Source: Paenibacillus silvae (GTDB lineage: Bacteria; Bacillota; Bacilli; Paenibacillales; Paenibacillaceae). Taken from it: 64,000 nucleotides of DNA. The stretch is from contig NZ_BMFU01000001.1 in assembly GCF_014639235.1 (NCBI RefSeq), forward strand, positions 1,240,001-1,304,000. The letters are read 5' to 3'. Below the pieces are notes generated by a model. The model made no database searches and was not told where the DNA came from. It saw only the letters and a list, made by a program, of their open reading frames with translations. Shown one piece after another: positions 62,961-64,000 of the stretch. Within the stretch, counting starts at the first letter, position 1; every line of letters begins with the position of its first letter. Both the position numbers and the translations under genes were made by a program.

Positions 62961-63377
62961 TCACCTTGTACTATTGGCATCCAAATAATTTTGCAAAATC
63001 AGGCTGGCGGCCATTTTGTCCACAACCTGTTTGCGTTTTTTGCGGCTGACATCCGCTTCGATCAGCGTACGTTCGGCTGCCATCGTTGTCAGCCGTTCAT
63101 CCCAAAGGTGAACAGGTAAATTCAGCTCGCCCCGTAGGCGGTCAGCAAACGCAATGCATAGTTCACCGCGCGGTCCTACGGTACCGTTCATGTTCTTGGG
63201 GAGTCCAACTACAATCTCGCTGATTTCGTGCTCTTGCACCAATTCAGCAATTCGCGCGAACTCACCTTCATCCCGGCGGCGTTCAAGTACTTCCAATCCC
63301 TGGGCAGTCCAACCGAAGGCGTCACTCACGGCAACTCCGATTCTGCGGTCCCCGTAGTCCAAACCTAATTTTTTCAT
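62961..63377 (-). CDS. ruvX: RuvX/YqgF family Holliday junction resolvase-like nuclease
   Basis: A 138-residue RNase H-fold protein with the opening LGLDYGDRRIGVAVSD, IVVGLPKNMNGTVGPR and DERLTTMAAER. YqgF proteins act on RNA and are linked to 16S rRNA processing, as well as being named putative Holliday junction resolvases. I start at the second of a double ATG (63377), six bases after GGGAGAG; the longer frame adds 14 residues. Confidence 0.94.
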   Translation of the reverse strand: MKKLGLDYGDRRIGVAVSDAFGWTAQGLEVLERRRDEGEFARIAELVQEHEISEIVVGLPKNMNGTVGPRGELCIAFADRLRGELNLPVHLWDERLTTMAAERTLIEADVSRKKRKQVVDKMAASLILQNYLDANSTR

Positions 63378-63502
63378 CATGCTCTCCCATCCTAAGGCCT
63401 GTGCAAAGCGATAGCTCATCGCCTGCTCAGACTTCAGTCTGTCTTCTGTCGGTTCATTGTTCGTTGTTCTGCATGGCTGCAGATCAACGAAAGCGGCGTA
63501 TA

Positions 63503-63763
63503 TTACCGGTGATTGGCCAGATAGGAACGTACCAGCTCTTCAATCAGCTCGTCGCGCTCCTTTTTCCGGACCAGACTGCGTGCGTTGTTGTGACGCGGAA
63601 TGTACGCGGGGTCGCCAGATATCAAATATCCAACGATCTGGTTAATGGGATTATACTCTTTATCGACCAGCGCGTCATATACCGTGAGAAGAATCTCTTG
63701 TGAAGATGCCTCCTGCTCATCACCTTTCACATTAAATTTAACCGTCTTATCCATGGAGTCCAT
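63503..63763 (-). CDS. ireB: IreB family regulatory phosphoprotein
   Basis: An 86-residue protein (UPF0297, YrzL-like), start MDSMDKTVKFNVKGD, with GAGGTG upstream; the longer frame adds 29 residues. IreB in Enterococcus is a target of the IreK Ser/Thr kinase and affects cephalosporin resistance. The HNNARSLVRKKERDELIEELVRSYL tail is typical. It lies between alaS and ruvX as in Bacillus. Confidence 0.92.
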   Translation of the reverse strand: MDSMDKTVKFNVKGDEQEASSQEILLTVYDALVDKEYNPINQIVGYLISGDPAYIPRHNNARSLVRKKERDELIEELVRSYLANHR

Positions 63764-63892
63764 TGATGACACCTCGCTCCTGCATGAACATGGGGACCAT
63801 GTCCTGCCGAATTGATTTCTGTTTATATAATAACATATTCTGACTGCCACAAGTACACAAAGGATAAGGCAATTGTGTTTTTTGCTTGTCCT

Positions 63893-64000
63893 TTACTGGC
63901 TAACGATCGAAACGGCCAGTTTCAGCGCTTCATCCAGCTTACTTGCGTCCTTGCCTCCGGCCTGTGCCATATCGGGACGTCCACCGCCACCGCCGCCGCA
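63893..64000 (-). CDS. alaS: Alanyl-tRNA synthetase, C-terminal end (partial)
   Basis: The last 35 codons of alaS run off the window edge. The tail CGGGGGGRPDMAQAGGKD and DEALKLAVSIV matches the C-terminal glycine-rich motif of AlaS, and gene order alaS-ireB-ruvX is that of Bacillales. Confidence 0.93.
   Translation of the reverse strand, partial: CGGGGGGRPDMAQAGGKDASKLDEALKLAVSIVSQ

Noticed and set aside
62961..63419. Longer RuvX start (MSYRFAQALGW)
   Set aside because: The RBS GGGAGAG lies inside this extension directly before the double ATG, and RuvX proteins start just before LGLDYG.

Overview
The window looks like a chromosomal segment of a Paenibacillus-type Firmicute (Bacillales). 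GC content is moderate, gene starts carry strong AGGAGG-type ribosome binding sites, and gene orders match Bacillus: gcvT-gcvPA-gcvPB behind a tandem glycine riboswitch, mtlA-R-F-D, ptsGHI with glcT, the nfeD-flotillin pair, and the alaS-ireB-ruvX-DUF1292-mltG-trhP block. I saw no rRNA, tRNA, CRISPR array, prophage or insertion sequence. Most genes lie on the minus strand.

Layout. 0-11 kb: an intracellular type I pullulanase, then a carbohydrate ABC importer operon (two permeases, two paralogous binding lipoproteins, a GH88 unsaturated glycuronyl hydrolase, no ATPase) with a membrane-bound AraC-type regulator upstream. 11-15.5 kb: a candidate structured leader RNA, a MutS2-like ATPase lacking the Smr nuclease domain, a small cysteine-rich CWC protein, and about 0.9 kb of repeat-rich non-coding DNA. 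15.5-21 kb: the mannitol PTS operon. 21-26.5 kb: glycine cleavage genes, with gcvH on the opposite strand. 26.7-32 kb: general PTS enzymes, the glucose permease and its antiterminator. 32-36.5 kb: flotillin and NfeD, an iron alcohol dehydrogenase and a PPOX flavoprotein. 36.7-41.6 kb: the Leloir operon galK-galE-galT with a divergent AraC regulator. 41.8-47 kb: an aldo/keto reductase-sirtuin-HAD-hydrolase cluster and the 2-keto-3-deoxygluconate pair eda/kdgK. 47-53.5 kb: an acyltransferase, a KGG stress protein, ilvD, a polysaccharide deacetylase and an AI-2E family permease. 53.5-64 kb: a class B PBP, a chemoreceptor, a pentapeptide protein, two U32 tRNA-hydroxylation proteins, mltG, two DUF1292 proteins, ruvX, ireB and the 3' end of alaS.

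Functionally the window is dominated by sugar uptake and its control. The PTS phosphorelay (PtsI, PtsH) feeds glucose and mannitol permeases and, through PRD domains, the regulators GlcT and MtlR. Candidate CcpA (cre) sites sit at the ABC importer operon, its regulator, the mtl operon and kdgK. GH88, Eda and KdgK together suggest use of pectin- or uronate-derived sugars.

The least explained parts are the leader RNA upstream of the Smr-less MutS2-like gene (11.37-11.60 kb), the repeats at 14.1-15.2 kb (a 161-bp tandem duplication and four 26-bp units in opposed orientation), a roughly 55-residue low-complexity N-terminal extension on GcvPB, and the absence of trmR between mltG and trhP1. No clearly new multi-gene system was found; the MutS2 leader RNA is the best candidate for something undescribed. 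All family assignments are from reading motifs, not from searches.
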